Assembly: GCF_014205135.1 (NCBI RefSeq)
Contig: NZ_JACHMY010000001.1
Location: 6,014,001 to 6,078,000, forward strand
Reading direction: 5' to 3'
Source of the DNA: Kribbella italica
Lineage (GTDB): Bacteria; Actinomycetota; Actinomycetes; Propionibacteriales; Kribbellaceae
Length of the DNA stretch: 64,000 bases
Part shown: positions 51,522 through 59,418 of the stretch, piece after piece
How positions within the stretch are numbered: the first letter of the stretch is position 1
How the letters are laid out: each line of letters opens with the position of its first letter
Position numbers and translations under genes: made by a program
Notes under the pieces: model-generated
What the model saw: the letters and a program-made list of their open reading frames with translations, nothing else
Told to the model about the DNA's origin: nothing
Databases searched by the model: none

Positions 51522-52316
51522 TCAGTGCAGGTACGAGGCGCCGTTGAAGTCGAGAACGGCGCCTGACGACCAGCCTGACCCTGGCGAGGCGAGCCAGTGC
51601 ACGGCGGCGGCGACCTCCGCGGCCGTGGCGATCCGGTTGAACGGGCTCTGGGCCCGCAGCGCGTCACCCTCCGGCGAGTTCAGCCGCTGGGCGACCATGT
51701 CGGTCCCGATGAATCCGGGCGCGATTGACGTCACGGTGATGTCATGGGGCGCCAAAGCGACCGCCATCGACTGCCCGAACGCCTGCAGACCCGCCTTCGA
51801 GGCCCCGTACGCCGGGACGTCGGGCTCGCCGCGGGACGCTCCCCGCGATCCGACGTTCACGATCGCACCCCGCCGTACGCCGTCAGCGGGCTCCCGGTCG
51901 ATCATCTGCCGCGCGACGCACCAGGTCAGGTGAGCGGCCCCTTCGAGGTTGACCGCGAGAGTCCGCCGCCAGGCCGCCACCCACTCGTCGTACGGCGTCT
52001 CGGCGATTGGATGACCGATCCGGCGCGACCCGGCCACCGGCTCCTCGACGTACAGCGCCGCGTTGTTGACCAGGACGTCGATCCGACCGAGGACGGCGGC
52101 CGATTCCTCAACCAGGGAAGAGATTGCGGCCGGGTCGCCGAGATCGGCCGCGACCACTCCGTGGCCCTCGCCGGGCAGTTCGCGACGGACCGCCTCCGCC
52201 TGGTCGACCGCGCCGCGGCAGTGCAGCACGACCCGGTCGCCGGAGGCCGCGAACACCTTGGCCACCTCCGCTCCGACGCCGCGTGACGCACCGGTGACGA
52301 GTACTCCTCTGGACAC
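51522..52316 (-). CDS. Short-chain dehydrogenase/reductase
   Basis: A 264-aa SDR with the NAD(P) motif TGASRGVG, the NNAALY region, and the catalytic Tyr-x3-Lys in YGASKAGLQAFG. It probably oxidises or reduces a hydroxyl or keto group; the C-terminal AAAVHWLASPGSGWSSGAVLDFNG is standard. The frame is open upstream, but GTG 52316 begins exactly before the Rossmann strand with GAGAGGGGACC ahead. Divergent from the ribbon-helix-helix gene, whose operators lie in the 110 bases between. Confidence 0.9.
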   Translation of the reverse strand: MSRGVLVTGASRGVGAEVAKVFAASGDRVVLHCRGAVDQAEAVRRELPGEGHGVVAADLGDPAAISSLVEESAAVLGRIDVLVNNAALYVEEPVAGSRRIGHPIAETPYDEWVAAWRRTLAVNLEGAAHLTWCVARQMIDREPADGVRRGAIVNVGSRGASRGEPDVPAYGASKAGLQAFGQSMAVALAPHDITVTSIAPGFIGTDMVAQRLNSPEGDALRAQSPFNRIATAAEVAAAVHWLASPGSGWSSGAVLDFNGASYLH

Positions 52317-52390
52317 CCTGGTCCCCTCTCGTTGGCAGGTCCTCATTCTGCCCGTGACACCACTTCGACGACCAAGTGACATCAAGAAGG

Positions 52391-52427
52391 TTGACAGTGA
52401 CGTCACTTTGACGTCATGATTGCGTCA
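52391..52427 (+). promoter_or_regulatory. Promoter with three 11-bp-spaced TGACGTCA operators
   Basis: TTGACA (52391-52396) and CATGAT (52415-52420) with 18-base spacing place the start of transcription at the ATG (52427). Three direct repeats, TGACGTCA (52398-52405), TGACGTCA (52409-52416) and TTGCGTCA (52420-52427), follow each other every 11 bp and cover the core promoter. Arrays of this kind suit a ribbon-helix-helix repressor, here the encoded protein itself. Confidence 0.7.
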
Positions 52428-53212
52428 TGGAACTTGACCACTACCTCGAGTCGGTCCGCCGTAGCGTGGAGAACGCCACCGCGTTGGCCGACGACCAAAC
52501 CCGCTCCGTGGCCCAGCGCCTCGGAGCCACGCTGGATGACGCGGGCCGCCTGGCCCTCATCTCAGCCCTGTCCGACGCCGCCGGGGAGATCAGCCGTGAG
52601 CTGTCCCCCGGATCGGTCGAGCTCCGGATGGCCGGCGGCCGTCCCGAGTTCGTCGTCACCCCCGCCCCGAGTCAGCTGACCGGCGCGGACGACGACGTGG
52701 ACGACGAGACCGAAGACGACGACAACGACACCGGTGCGGCCGACCTCGCACTGGACGCCGACGAGCCGACCGCCCGGATCACACTGCGGCTGCCGATGTC
52801 GGTGAAGAACAAGGTCGACGAGGCCGCGACCGCCGAGGGCATCTCCTCGAACGCGTGGCTGATGCGCACCGTGATGACCGCCCTGACCGGCGACCGCGGC
52901 CGCCGCGGTGGCCCCCGGCCGCCCCGGCCCCCGCGCCCACCGCGCGGTGGGATCTTCGGACCGGACGGCCCGCTCGGGCCCGACGGACCGCTGGGTCCCG
53001 ACGGGGTCTTCGGCCCCGACGGCGTGCTCGGTCCGGACGGACCGTTCGGACCGGACGGCGTGTTCGGTGACGGCCGGCGCGGTGACCGCGGCGAGCGCGG
53101 TGAACGGCGTGGCGAGCGTGGCGAACGCCGTGAGCGCGGCCGGGACCGCGGACACAACCACGGCCGCGGTGGGCGCGGACCGGGACAGCGGATGACGGGG
53201 TGGGCGCAGTGA
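52427..53212 (+). CDS. Ribbon-helix-helix protein with GPDG repeats
   Basis: A 261-aa protein in four parts: an N-terminal helical region (1-75), an acidic linker (84-110), a ribbon-helix-helix DNA-binding domain (about 116-155, ARITLRLPMSVKNKVDEAAT), and a low-complexity tail. The tail has a PRPPRPP segment, six perfect-length hexapeptide units GPDG[PV][LF] (residues 178-213) and an Arg/Gly-rich end (RGERGERRGERGERRERG). It probably represses its own leaderless promoter. GTGA overlap with the toastrack gene shows a two-protein system. Confidence 0.82.
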   Translation: MELDHYLESVRRSVENATALADDQTRSVAQRLGATLDDAGRLALISALSDAAGEISRELSPGSVELRMAGGRPEFVVTPAPSQLTGADDDVDDETEDDDNDTGAADLALDADEPTARITLRLPMSVKNKVDEAATAEGISSNAWLMRTVMTALTGDRGRRGGPRPPRPPRPPRGGIFGPDGPLGPDGPLGPDGVFGPDGVLGPDGPFGPDGVFGDGRRGDRGERGERRGERGERRERGRDRGHNHGRGGRGPGQRMTGWAQ

Positions 53213-54039
53213 GCGGCTTCAGCACGCAGTTGACCGGCGAGCCCGGCGAGCTCGACCGGGTCCGGATCGAGATCGGCGCCGGCCGGGTCGAGCTCGTCCC
53301 GACCGACGGCGACCGGACCCACGTCCGGATCGACGTCGAGAACGGCACCGAGGACGACCTGCGCTACAAGCTGTCCGGCAGCGAGCTGGTCGTCGAGACC
53401 ACGAAGAACCAGCGGCGCGGGCCGGAGGTCCACGTCGTGATCCAGACCCCGGACGTTCTGGCGGCCCGGATCAAGACCGGTTCGGGTGACATCACGGCTC
53501 GGGTGCCACTGGGCGAGTCCCGGCTGTCCACCGGATCTGGTGAGATCCGGCTCGACCGGGTCGAGGGCACGCTCGCGGCCGGCACCGGTAGCGGCGACAT
53601 CCGGATCGAGCATGCGACCGGTGCCGTCCGGGCCAACACCGGCTCGGGGGAGATCGACATCGAGCAGGCCGACGGCCAGCTCGGGCTGTCCACCGGGTCC
53701 GGCGACGTCCGGGTCGGCGACGCGGCCGGTCCGACCACCGTGAAGGTCGGTTCGGGCGACATCACCATCGAGCGGATCCGCGACCACTCGGTCGCCACCT
53801 CCGGCTCCGGTGACGTCCGGGTCGAGCTGGCCGACGGACCGAGCGTCCGGGCCGAGACCGCGCGCGGCGACGTACAGATCGGTGTGCCGGACGGCGTCCC
53901 GACGTACCTGGACCTGAAGACGGTCACCGGCCAGATCCAGTGCGACCTCGAGCCGAGCGAGCAGCCGGCCGAGGGCGAGCGCTCGCTGGTCCTGCGGGCC
54001 CGCACCGTGTCCGGCGACATCACCGTCGTACGGGCCTGA
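53209..54039 (+). CDS. DUF4097 (toastrack) beta-repeat protein
   Basis: A 276-aa protein built of beta-helix-like repeats around GSGD/GSGE turns (RIKTGSGDI, LSTGSGEI, AGTGSGDI, NTGSGEI, STGSGDV, KVGSGDI, ATSGSGDV), the DUF4097 or toastrack domain. No signal peptide or membrane helix is seen. Such proteins often occur with membrane-stress (Psp) or regulatory systems. GTG 53209 overlaps the RHH stop as GTGA; a GTG three codons upstream is the alternative. Confidence 0.88.
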   Translation: MSGFSTQLTGEPGELDRVRIEIGAGRVELVPTDGDRTHVRIDVENGTEDDLRYKLSGSELVVETTKNQRRGPEVHVVIQTPDVLAARIKTGSGDITARVPLGESRLSTGSGEIRLDRVEGTLAAGTGSGDIRIEHATGAVRANTGSGEIDIEQADGQLGLSTGSGDVRVGDAAGPTTVKVGSGDITIERIRDHSVATSGSGDVRVELADGPSVRAETARGDVQIGVPDGVPTYLDLKTVTGQIQCDLEPSEQPAEGERSLVLRARTVSGDITVVRA

Positions 54040-54089
54040 GGCAACAAATCACCACATCGTTCACGGGGACCAGTGAGGGGAGAAGCAGG

Positions 54090-54308
54090 ATGATCACCGA
54101 ACACCAGGAAATCGCGCGCTACCAGGTCGCCGAGCAGTTGCGGAACGCCGAGCGGCGGGCCCTGTGCAAGCAGGACCGCGCCGACCGGCGCGACACCGAC
54201 GGCGTCAACGCCCCGCGGCGGGAACTGGCCGGCGTCCTGCGCCGGCTGGCCGACCGCCTCGAGCCCCAGCCGCGGCACCGGCGGACCGGCTTGTCCGTGG
54301 TCCGCTGA
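54090..54308 (+). CDS. Small basic protein following the toastrack gene
   Basis: A 72-aa protein (MITEHQEIARYQVAEQLRNA... RTGLSVVR) with a helical N-terminus and a basic tail. A very good ribosome-binding site (AGGGGAGAAGCAGG) precedes ATG 54090, supporting a real gene. Family not recognised. It lies 50 bases after the toastrack gene and is probably the last member of that operon. Confidence 0.6.
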   Translation: MITEHQEIARYQVAEQLRNAERRALCKQDRADRRDTDGVNAPRRELAGVLRRLADRLEPQPRHRRTGLSVVR

Positions 54309-54465
54309 CGTGTCAGGCACTTGCCCGGCACTCTGCAGGAACCTGCAATCTCCCCGGTCCGGTCCGAGGGCTTCGGCGGCCCGGTCGCGCTGCTAGCGTT
54401 CCGTGAGCGCGGCGGGACACTCGCGTTCCGCTGATTCCTGGTTCCGGACTCGGGGAGAACGAAAG

Positions 54466-56028
54466 ATGTTGCATCAGGTATTCGCCGCCACGGCCGCGGT
54501 CGCCCTGCTGGCCGGGTGCAGCGGCGGGGACGACAAGTCGACCGACACCCCGAAGGACGGCGCCGGGGAGACGTCCAGCACACCGACCGTCCCGGCCCCG
54601 ACGGCGTACGACCCGCCGAAGGCCTTCCAGGGCGTGGCCGCCTCCTCGCTGGCCGAGGAGAAGGGCCGCAGCTCGTTCGAGCCGCAGGTCGCGATGGTCG
54701 GCACGACCGCCGTGGCGAACAGCCTGAGCGGCGCGGTCGGTCAGAGCGTGGCCGGCGGCGAGAAGCCCTGGCAGACCCTGTCCACCGAGACCACCGACGG
54801 CAGTGTCGTGAACAACGACGCCACGCAGCCGACCGCCGTACAGCTCGACGGGAAGTCGGCCGTCGCGGTCGCGTACTACCAGCGGATCAAGGGCGGCGGG
54901 ACGGCGAAGCCCAGCGTGCAGGTGCTGTTCCGCTGGCTCGACCCGGCCGACGGCAAGCCGATCTCCGAGGCGATCGTCGACGCGACCCCGCTGCTCGGCG
55001 ACGACGAGGTGAACAGCGGCCTTCCCGGCGGCTTCACCGACCTGGCGGTCGACACGGCCACCGGACAGGTGGCCGTCGGCGTCGCGCCGACCAGTCTGAT
55101 CGGCGCCAAGTCGGGCGTGATCACGGTGATCGCCGACCCGAACACGAAGAAGGGCGTCACGATCCCGTTCATGAAGCCGGCCGGGCTCGGCAAGGGCGTC
55201 CTGGTCGGCGCCCAGGGCAAGGAGAACACCCGCCGTTCGCTCGCACTGGTCGACGCCACGACCGGCAAGGTGACCAAGTCCGGGCTGCTGCCCGGGCTGG
55301 AGGGTCTCAACCCGACCGGGAGCAACGGCGGCAAGTACGTCTACCTGTACGGGCAGAAGTACACCAAGGGCATCGGCGACTACGGGCTGGGTGACTACGT
55401 CGGCAGCATCTACGCGGTCGATCCGGCCACCGGCACCGTCGTACAGACGAAGTCCGCGGTGAAGGAGACCAAGTACCTGGTGGACTACACCTGCTGGGCC
55501 GACGGGCAGAAGACGGTCGTCTGTACGGCGGGTCAGGGCGCGAGCGAGGAGGAGATCCTCGGCTTCGACGACACCACCGGCAAGAAGCTCTGGGGCTACA
55601 CCGAGAAGAGCCCCGGGCGGGTGGTCCCGACCGTGACGACCGCCTTCCACGGCATGGTCTACGCGACCGTCCAGCGCAAGCCGGTCCTGGTCAACGGCCT
55701 GACCGGCCAGGACGTCCCGGCCCCGACGCCGACCAGCTCCGCGACGCCGGGCGCCACCCCGACCGACGGCACGACACCGAGCGACGGTACGACGCCCAGC
55801 GACGGCTCGACCTCGAGCGACAGCGTGACGCCGACCGACGGCACGACGCCCAGCGACGGCAGCTCGCCGTCCGGCACGCCCGGCGTCGGCCCGGTGCCCG
55901 CCGCTCCGGACCTCGAGCTGCTCTCCCCCACCAGCGTCTCCGAGTACGGCGGCACGTACCTGCGGGAGGACGAGATGTCGACCGAGGACGTCATCGGCAG
56001 CCTCCAGGTCCTGAAAGCGATCGGCTGA
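54466..56028 (+). CDS. Lipoprotein with PQQ/beta-propeller-like domain (copy 1)
   Basis: A 520-aa lipoprotein with signal peptide and lipobox LAGC (Cys18), then Asp/Gly/Ser-rich linker and a propeller-like domain (LVDATTGKVTKSGLLPGL; GYTEKSPGRVVPTVTTAFHG; YAVDPATGTVVQTKSA). Near residue 430 is a low-complexity stretch of TPSDGTTPSDG-type units. Function unknown; possibly an envelope scaffold. ATG 54466 is chosen for the signal peptide and GGGGAGAACGAAAG ahead; upstream codons of the frame lack one. Confidence 0.75.
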   Translation: MLHQVFAATAAVALLAGCSGGDDKSTDTPKDGAGETSSTPTVPAPTAYDPPKAFQGVAASSLAEEKGRSSFEPQVAMVGTTAVANSLSGAVGQSVAGGEKPWQTLSTETTDGSVVNNDATQPTAVQLDGKSAVAVAYYQRIKGGGTAKPSVQVLFRWLDPADGKPISEAIVDATPLLGDDEVNSGLPGGFTDLAVDTATGQVAVGVAPTSLIGAKSGVITVIADPNTKKGVTIPFMKPAGLGKGVLVGAQGKENTRRSLALVDATTGKVTKSGLLPGLEGLNPTGSNGGKYVYLYGQKYTKGIGDYGLGDYVGSIYAVDPATGTVVQTKSAVKETKYLVDYTCWADGQKTVVCTAGQGASEEEILGFDDTTGKKLWGYTEKSPGRVVPTVTTAFHGMVYATVQRKPVLVNGLTGQDVPAPTPTSSATPGATPTDGTTPSDGTTPSDGSTSSDSVTPTDGTTPSDGSSPSGTPGVGPVPAAPDLELLSPTSVSEYGGTYLREDEMSTEDVIGSLQVLKAIG

Positions 56029-56048
56029 ACCTCGTGGGAGACAAGCGA

Positions 56049-57503
56049 ATGCTGCGTCCGTTGATCATGGCAACTGTTGCCGCCACTCTGCTCGCCGGCT
56101 GCAGCGGGGGTGACGACAAGGCGACCGACCAGCCCTCGAGCGACGGCGGGCCGTCCGCCTCGGCCTCCTCGACGCCGACCGGGCCGGACCTCGCGACGTT
56201 CGACCCGCCGAAGGCGTTCACGCCGGTCTCGGCGCTGGCGCAGGGCAACACCGGTCAGTCCAACCAGTTCAACATCGAGGCGGGCATGGTCGGCGAGGCC
56301 TCGCTGTACGCGCTGCGCAGCGGCCTGACCGCGCGCACCCTGAGCGCGAACAGCTGGGAGGTCCCGGCGTCCGACGTACCGACCACGACGACCAACGACT
56401 TCACCGCGCCGATGGCCGTGCAGCTGAACGGCAAGGAGGTCGTCGCCACGGCGTACACGCAGATCGTGCAGGGCAGCGGGACGCAGAAGGCCCACGGTCA
56501 GGTGAGCTTCCAGTGGATCGACCCGAGCACGGGTGACGTGCTCGCGACCGCCGTCGCCGACCTGTCGACGCTGCTCGGACCGGGCAACAGCGGCAAGGAC
56601 TTCTACCAGCCGGCGTACGACGCGGCGACCGGGCAGATCGCGATCGGGCTCACGGTGTCGTCGCCGGACCGGTCGGCGAAGATCCGGCAGTTCACCGTGT
56701 TCGCCGACCCGGTCACGAAGAAGGCGAGCACGATCCCGTCGGTGCGCGCGGCCGGTGTCCTGAACGGCACGGTCGTCGGCGTCAAGGGCGAAGGCGGCGA
56801 AGGGGCCAAGGACAACGCGATCGTCCAGGTCGACGCCGTCACCGGGACGGTGAAGAAGACGGTGCCGGTGCCGACGATGAACTACCTCAGTCCCGCGGGA
56901 TCGGGCGGCAAGCACGCCTACTTCAGCGGCACGGGCTATGTGCAGGACACCAAGTACGACCACCACTACGTGAACTCGTTCTACGCGGTCGACATCGCGA
57001 CCGGCGAGATCGCGGAGGCCAAGCTGCCGAACTCCAAGGACCAGGGCGGTGGCGCGGGCTGCCTGTCCGACCACGTCGCGGCGGTGGTGTGCAACGTCTC
57101 GATCGGCGACCAGAAGGGGATCGCCGGCTTCGACGACAGCACCGGCAAGCTGGCCTGGAAGTACGACGCGTCGGCCAACCGGATCGTGCCCGCGATCACC
57201 GCGATCTACAACGGCCTGGTCTACGGGACGGCCGACGAGCAGGCGGTCCTGCTGGACGCCAAGACCGGCACGGACGTGCCTTCCAGTGCGGCGACGCCGA
57301 CCGAGGGCAGCACGCCGTCCGACGCGCAGTCGTCGTTCAGCGGTGGCAACATCGGCGGCTGGGGCGACACGTCACTGCTGAACGGCGAGCCGAAGTCGCC
57401 GGTGATGGTCTCGAAGTACGGCAGCGTCTACCTGCAGGACCCGGGCAGCAAGGCCCCGACCAACACCGAGAAGATCCTGGTGGTCCAGAAGGCCGTCGGC
57501 TGA
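56049..57503 (+). CDS. Lipoprotein with PQQ/beta-propeller-like domain (copy 2)
   Basis: A 484-aa paralogue of the preceding gene: lipobox LAGC (Cys18), SGGDDK(A/S)TD after it, the PPKAF segment, GFDDSTGKLAWKYDA and the C-terminal VSKYGSVYLQDPG...EKILVVQKAVG matching the EYGGTYLREDE...QVLKAIG end of copy 1. ATG 56049 follows GGGAGAC and gives the lipoprotein signal; the frame opens at GTG 56034. The 20-base gap to copy 1 implies one transcript. Confidence 0.75.
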   Translation: MLRPLIMATVAATLLAGCSGGDDKATDQPSSDGGPSASASSTPTGPDLATFDPPKAFTPVSALAQGNTGQSNQFNIEAGMVGEASLYALRSGLTARTLSANSWEVPASDVPTTTTNDFTAPMAVQLNGKEVVATAYTQIVQGSGTQKAHGQVSFQWIDPSTGDVLATAVADLSTLLGPGNSGKDFYQPAYDAATGQIAIGLTVSSPDRSAKIRQFTVFADPVTKKASTIPSVRAAGVLNGTVVGVKGEGGEGAKDNAIVQVDAVTGTVKKTVPVPTMNYLSPAGSGGKHAYFSGTGYVQDTKYDHHYVNSFYAVDIATGEIAEAKLPNSKDQGGGAGCLSDHVAAVVCNVSIGDQKGIAGFDDSTGKLAWKYDASANRIVPAITAIYNGLVYGTADEQAVLLDAKTGTDVPSSAATPTEGSTPSDAQSSFSGGNIGGWGDTSLLNGEPKSPVMVSKYGSVYLQDPGSKAPTNTEKILVVQKAVG

Positions 57504-58079
57504 TCAGATGTCGGTGCGGTGGAAGTTGAGGTGCGAACGCGACGGAGTCGGTCCGCGCTGCCCCTGGTAGCGCGAGCCGTACTTCGCTGAACCGTACGGG
57601 TGCTCGGCCGGTGACGACAGCCGGAAGAAGCACAGCTGGCCGATCTTCATGCCCGGCCACAGCTTGATCGGCAGAGTCGCGACGTTCGACAGCTCCAGCG
57701 TCACGTGCCCGGAAAAGCCCGGGTCGATGAACCCGGCCGTCGAGTGCGTCAGCAGGCCGAGGCGGCCCAGCGAGGACTTGCCCTCCAGCCGCGCCGCGAC
57801 GTCGTCCGGCAGCGTGACCAGCTCGTACGTCGACCCGAGCACGAACTCGCCCGGGTGCAGGATGAACGGCTCCTCGCCGAGCGGCTCGACCGTGCGGGTC
57901 AGGTCGGGCTGTTCCTCGGCCGGGTCGATGTGCGGGTACTTGTGGTTCTCGAAGACCCGGAAGTACCGGTCCAGGCGTACGTCGACGCTGGACGGCTGGA
58001 CCATCGCAGCGTCGAACGGGTCCAGCTGGACCCGCTTGGCGTCGAGCTCGGCCAGGATGTCGCGGTCGGAGAGCAGCAC
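57504..58079 (-). CDS. dcd: dCTP deaminase, probably bifunctional Dcd-Dut
   Basis: A 191-aa nucleotide enzyme making dUTP or dUMP from dCTP for thymidylate synthesis. Motifs: SSVDVRLDRYFRVFENHKY, EGKSSLGRLGLLTHSTAGFI, PGFSGHVTLELSN (catalytic Glu in TLEL) and the C-terminal GPTPSRSHLNF. Actinobacterial and mycobacterial enzymes of this length usually are bifunctional (DcdB), releasing dUMP directly. GTG start at 58079. It lies downstream of the large hairpin and the MarR gene on the same strand. Confidence 0.95.
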   Translation of the reverse strand: MLLSDRDILAELDAKRVQLDPFDAAMVQPSSVDVRLDRYFRVFENHKYPHIDPAEEQPDLTRTVEPLGEEPFILHPGEFVLGSTYELVTLPDDVAARLEGKSSLGRLGLLTHSTAGFIDPGFSGHVTLELSNVATLPIKLWPGMKIGQLCFFRLSSPAEHPYGSAKYGSRYQGQRGPTPSRSHLNFHRTDI

Positions 58080-58162
58080 GCAGGCACAGTAGCGCAGCCC
58101 AGCCTCCAGAGGGCAGGCCGGACCGCCTACGCGCCACTCGGAACACCCTTACTGACGGCCCC

Positions 58163-58324
58163 GGGCGGGTCTCTCGATTCCCGCCGTAGCGAGCAGGTGC
58201 TCGGTGCGGTAGCTCGGAGTGCTGGAGTGAAGCCCTCGATGTTTTTCCATCGTGGGCTTTGCTCCAGTGCTCCGAGGTGCCGTGCCGAGTGCCGCGCAGT
58301 AGGCGGGAATCGAGAGACCCGCCC
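58163..58324 (+). ncRNA. 162-nt near-perfect long hairpin, candidate structured RNA
   Basis: The base is a perfect 23-bp inverted repeat (58163-58185 with 58302-58324). The inner stem continues: 58213-58219 with 58270-58276 (CTCGGAG), 58222-58227 with 58262-58267 (CTGGAG), AAGCCC (58230-58235) with GGGCTT (58254-58259), and CGATG/CATCG around a TTTTTC loop. Between these, positions are tg opposite tg, and several lower-stem positions are T opposite G, i.e. G.U pairs if transcribed on the + strand but A.C mismatches on the other. It lies in the 372-base gap between marR and dcd. No promoter is evident. Confidence 0.65.
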
Positions 58325-58451
58325 ACCATCGCTCCCCGTCGACTCGGTCGCCCCGGTCCGGACCCCTCAGCTCTCCGGAACACGGCACCCGAACGGGCCG
58401 TCGGCAACAGCTTCCGCCACGGCCGGCGTGCCGCGGCGTACCCGACCTTGC

Positions 58452-58889
58452 TCAGGCCAGCTTGTTGAACTTCGAGACCTGGTTGGCGAAGGTCTTCACC
58501 TGCGTCGGGGACCAGTCCTTGAGCAGGTCCTCGATCACCTTGTGCCGCTTCTTGCGGGCCGCGGCGAGCTTGCGCTTGCCGTTCGCGGTCAGCGTCAGCA
58601 ACGTCGCGCGCGCGTCGGACTTGTCGGCCGCCCGCTTGAGCAGACCTTCCTCCTCCAGCCGTGCGCAGGCCCGGCTGACCGGACCCTTGTCCACCTCGAG
58701 TGCTGCCACCAGGTCGGCCATCCGCACCGGTGCCAGTTCCTCGACGTGGTTCAGCAACGCGTACTGGGCCGGTTCCAGGTCCGGGTGCGCCTCGTCGGAC
58801 AGCGTCCGCTGCAGACCTCGCAGCCGGCGCGCCATCGTGACGAGCTCCCGTTCCAGGTTGTCCAGTGCGTCGTTAGTGTCAGTTGCCAC
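58452..58889 (-). CDS. MarR-family regulator
   Basis: A 145-aa winged-helix regulator: N-terminal helix DNLERELVTMARRLRGLQRTL, HTH VRMADLVAALEVDKGPVSRACARLEEEGLL, wing and dimer helices (KSDARATLLTLTANGKRKLAAARKKRH). Probably senses a small hydrophobic ligand and represses its own gene. GTG 58889 is preferred; ATG 58925 in the same frame would put a palindromic operator inside the coding sequence. The nearest target candidates besides itself are not evident. Confidence 0.8.
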   Translation of the reverse strand: MATDTNDALDNLERELVTMARRLRGLQRTLSDEAHPDLEPAQYALLNHVEELAPVRMADLVAALEVDKGPVSRACARLEEEGLLKRAADKSDARATLLTLTANGKRKLAAARKKRHKVIEDLLKDWSPTQVKTFANQVSKFNKLA

Positions 58890-58909
58890 CTCTTCACCCC
58901 TTCTTTGCA

Positions 58910-58985
58910 GTTGCCCCGCAACCATCTTGTCCGGTCCAGGTCAGGACCGCATCCTCACGTTGCGTCCATTGTTGCCCCCGGCAAC
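58910..58985. promoter_or_regulatory. Two GTTGC-type palindromes before the MarR gene
   Basis: GTTGC-CCC-GCAAC (58910-58922) and GTTGCC-CCC-GGCAAC (58971-58985) are near-identical palindromes 62 bp apart centre to centre, about six helical turns. They flank the probable marR promoter, a usual arrangement for autorepression, possibly with looping. Confidence 0.55.
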
Positions 58986-59114
58986 GCGTTCTAATCTGCC
59001 AGAGTTCGGGCGCTCTGCCCAGCCCTTGGGCAGTGGTTTGTGGAAAACTGCCCTTCGCACCCCCCGTGCAAACGGCCGGGGAAACCAGGTATGATCCTTC
59101 GCGTTGCCAGGCGT

Positions 59115-59188
59115 GCGGGTGTAGTTCAATGGCAGAACATCAGCTTCCCAAGCTGACAGTGCGGGTTCGATTCCCGTCACCCGCTCCA
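59115..59188 (+). tRNA. tRNA-Gly, anticodon CCC
   Basis: The cloverleaf is complete: acceptor GCGGGTG/CACCCGC, D arm TTCAATGGCAGAA, anticodon stem TCAGC/GCTGA with loop TTCCCAA (anticodon CCC, reading GGG), T arm GCGGGTTCGATTCCCGT, discriminator T and an encoded CCA. 74 nt. A terminator hairpin follows 30 bases downstream. Confidence 0.93.
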
Positions 59189-59218
59189 TCCAGGGCTCAT
59201 GTCCTGACCAGCGGTACA

Positions 59219-59249
59219 GGCGCTTCCCGGAATGCGGGAGGCGCCTTTT
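59219..59249 (+). terminator. Intrinsic terminator after tRNA-Gly
   Basis: GGCGCTTCCCG (59219-59229) pairs with CGGGAGGCGCC (59235-59245), 11 bp with one G.U, loop GAATG, followed by TTTT. This is one of the few terminators in the window with a T run. Confidence 0.85.
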
Positions 59250-59418
59250 CACTTGTGGACGCGCCGCGACACGGCCTATTCGAACATCAACTGACGACCG
59301 GGTTTGACCGCTCCCAGAGCGGGTAGCCCCCGGCAACCACCGGCATTTCGCCGATCGGGGCCGTCGCCGGCCGGTGACCCGCGCCGCCGCGAAACTGTCT
59401 GGCGGAGGGGGGAAAGAG

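Noticed and set aside
58163..58324. 6S RNA as identity of the long hairpin
   Set aside because: The size is similar, but the large central bubble of 6S RNA is missing and the base is a perfect 23-bp stem.
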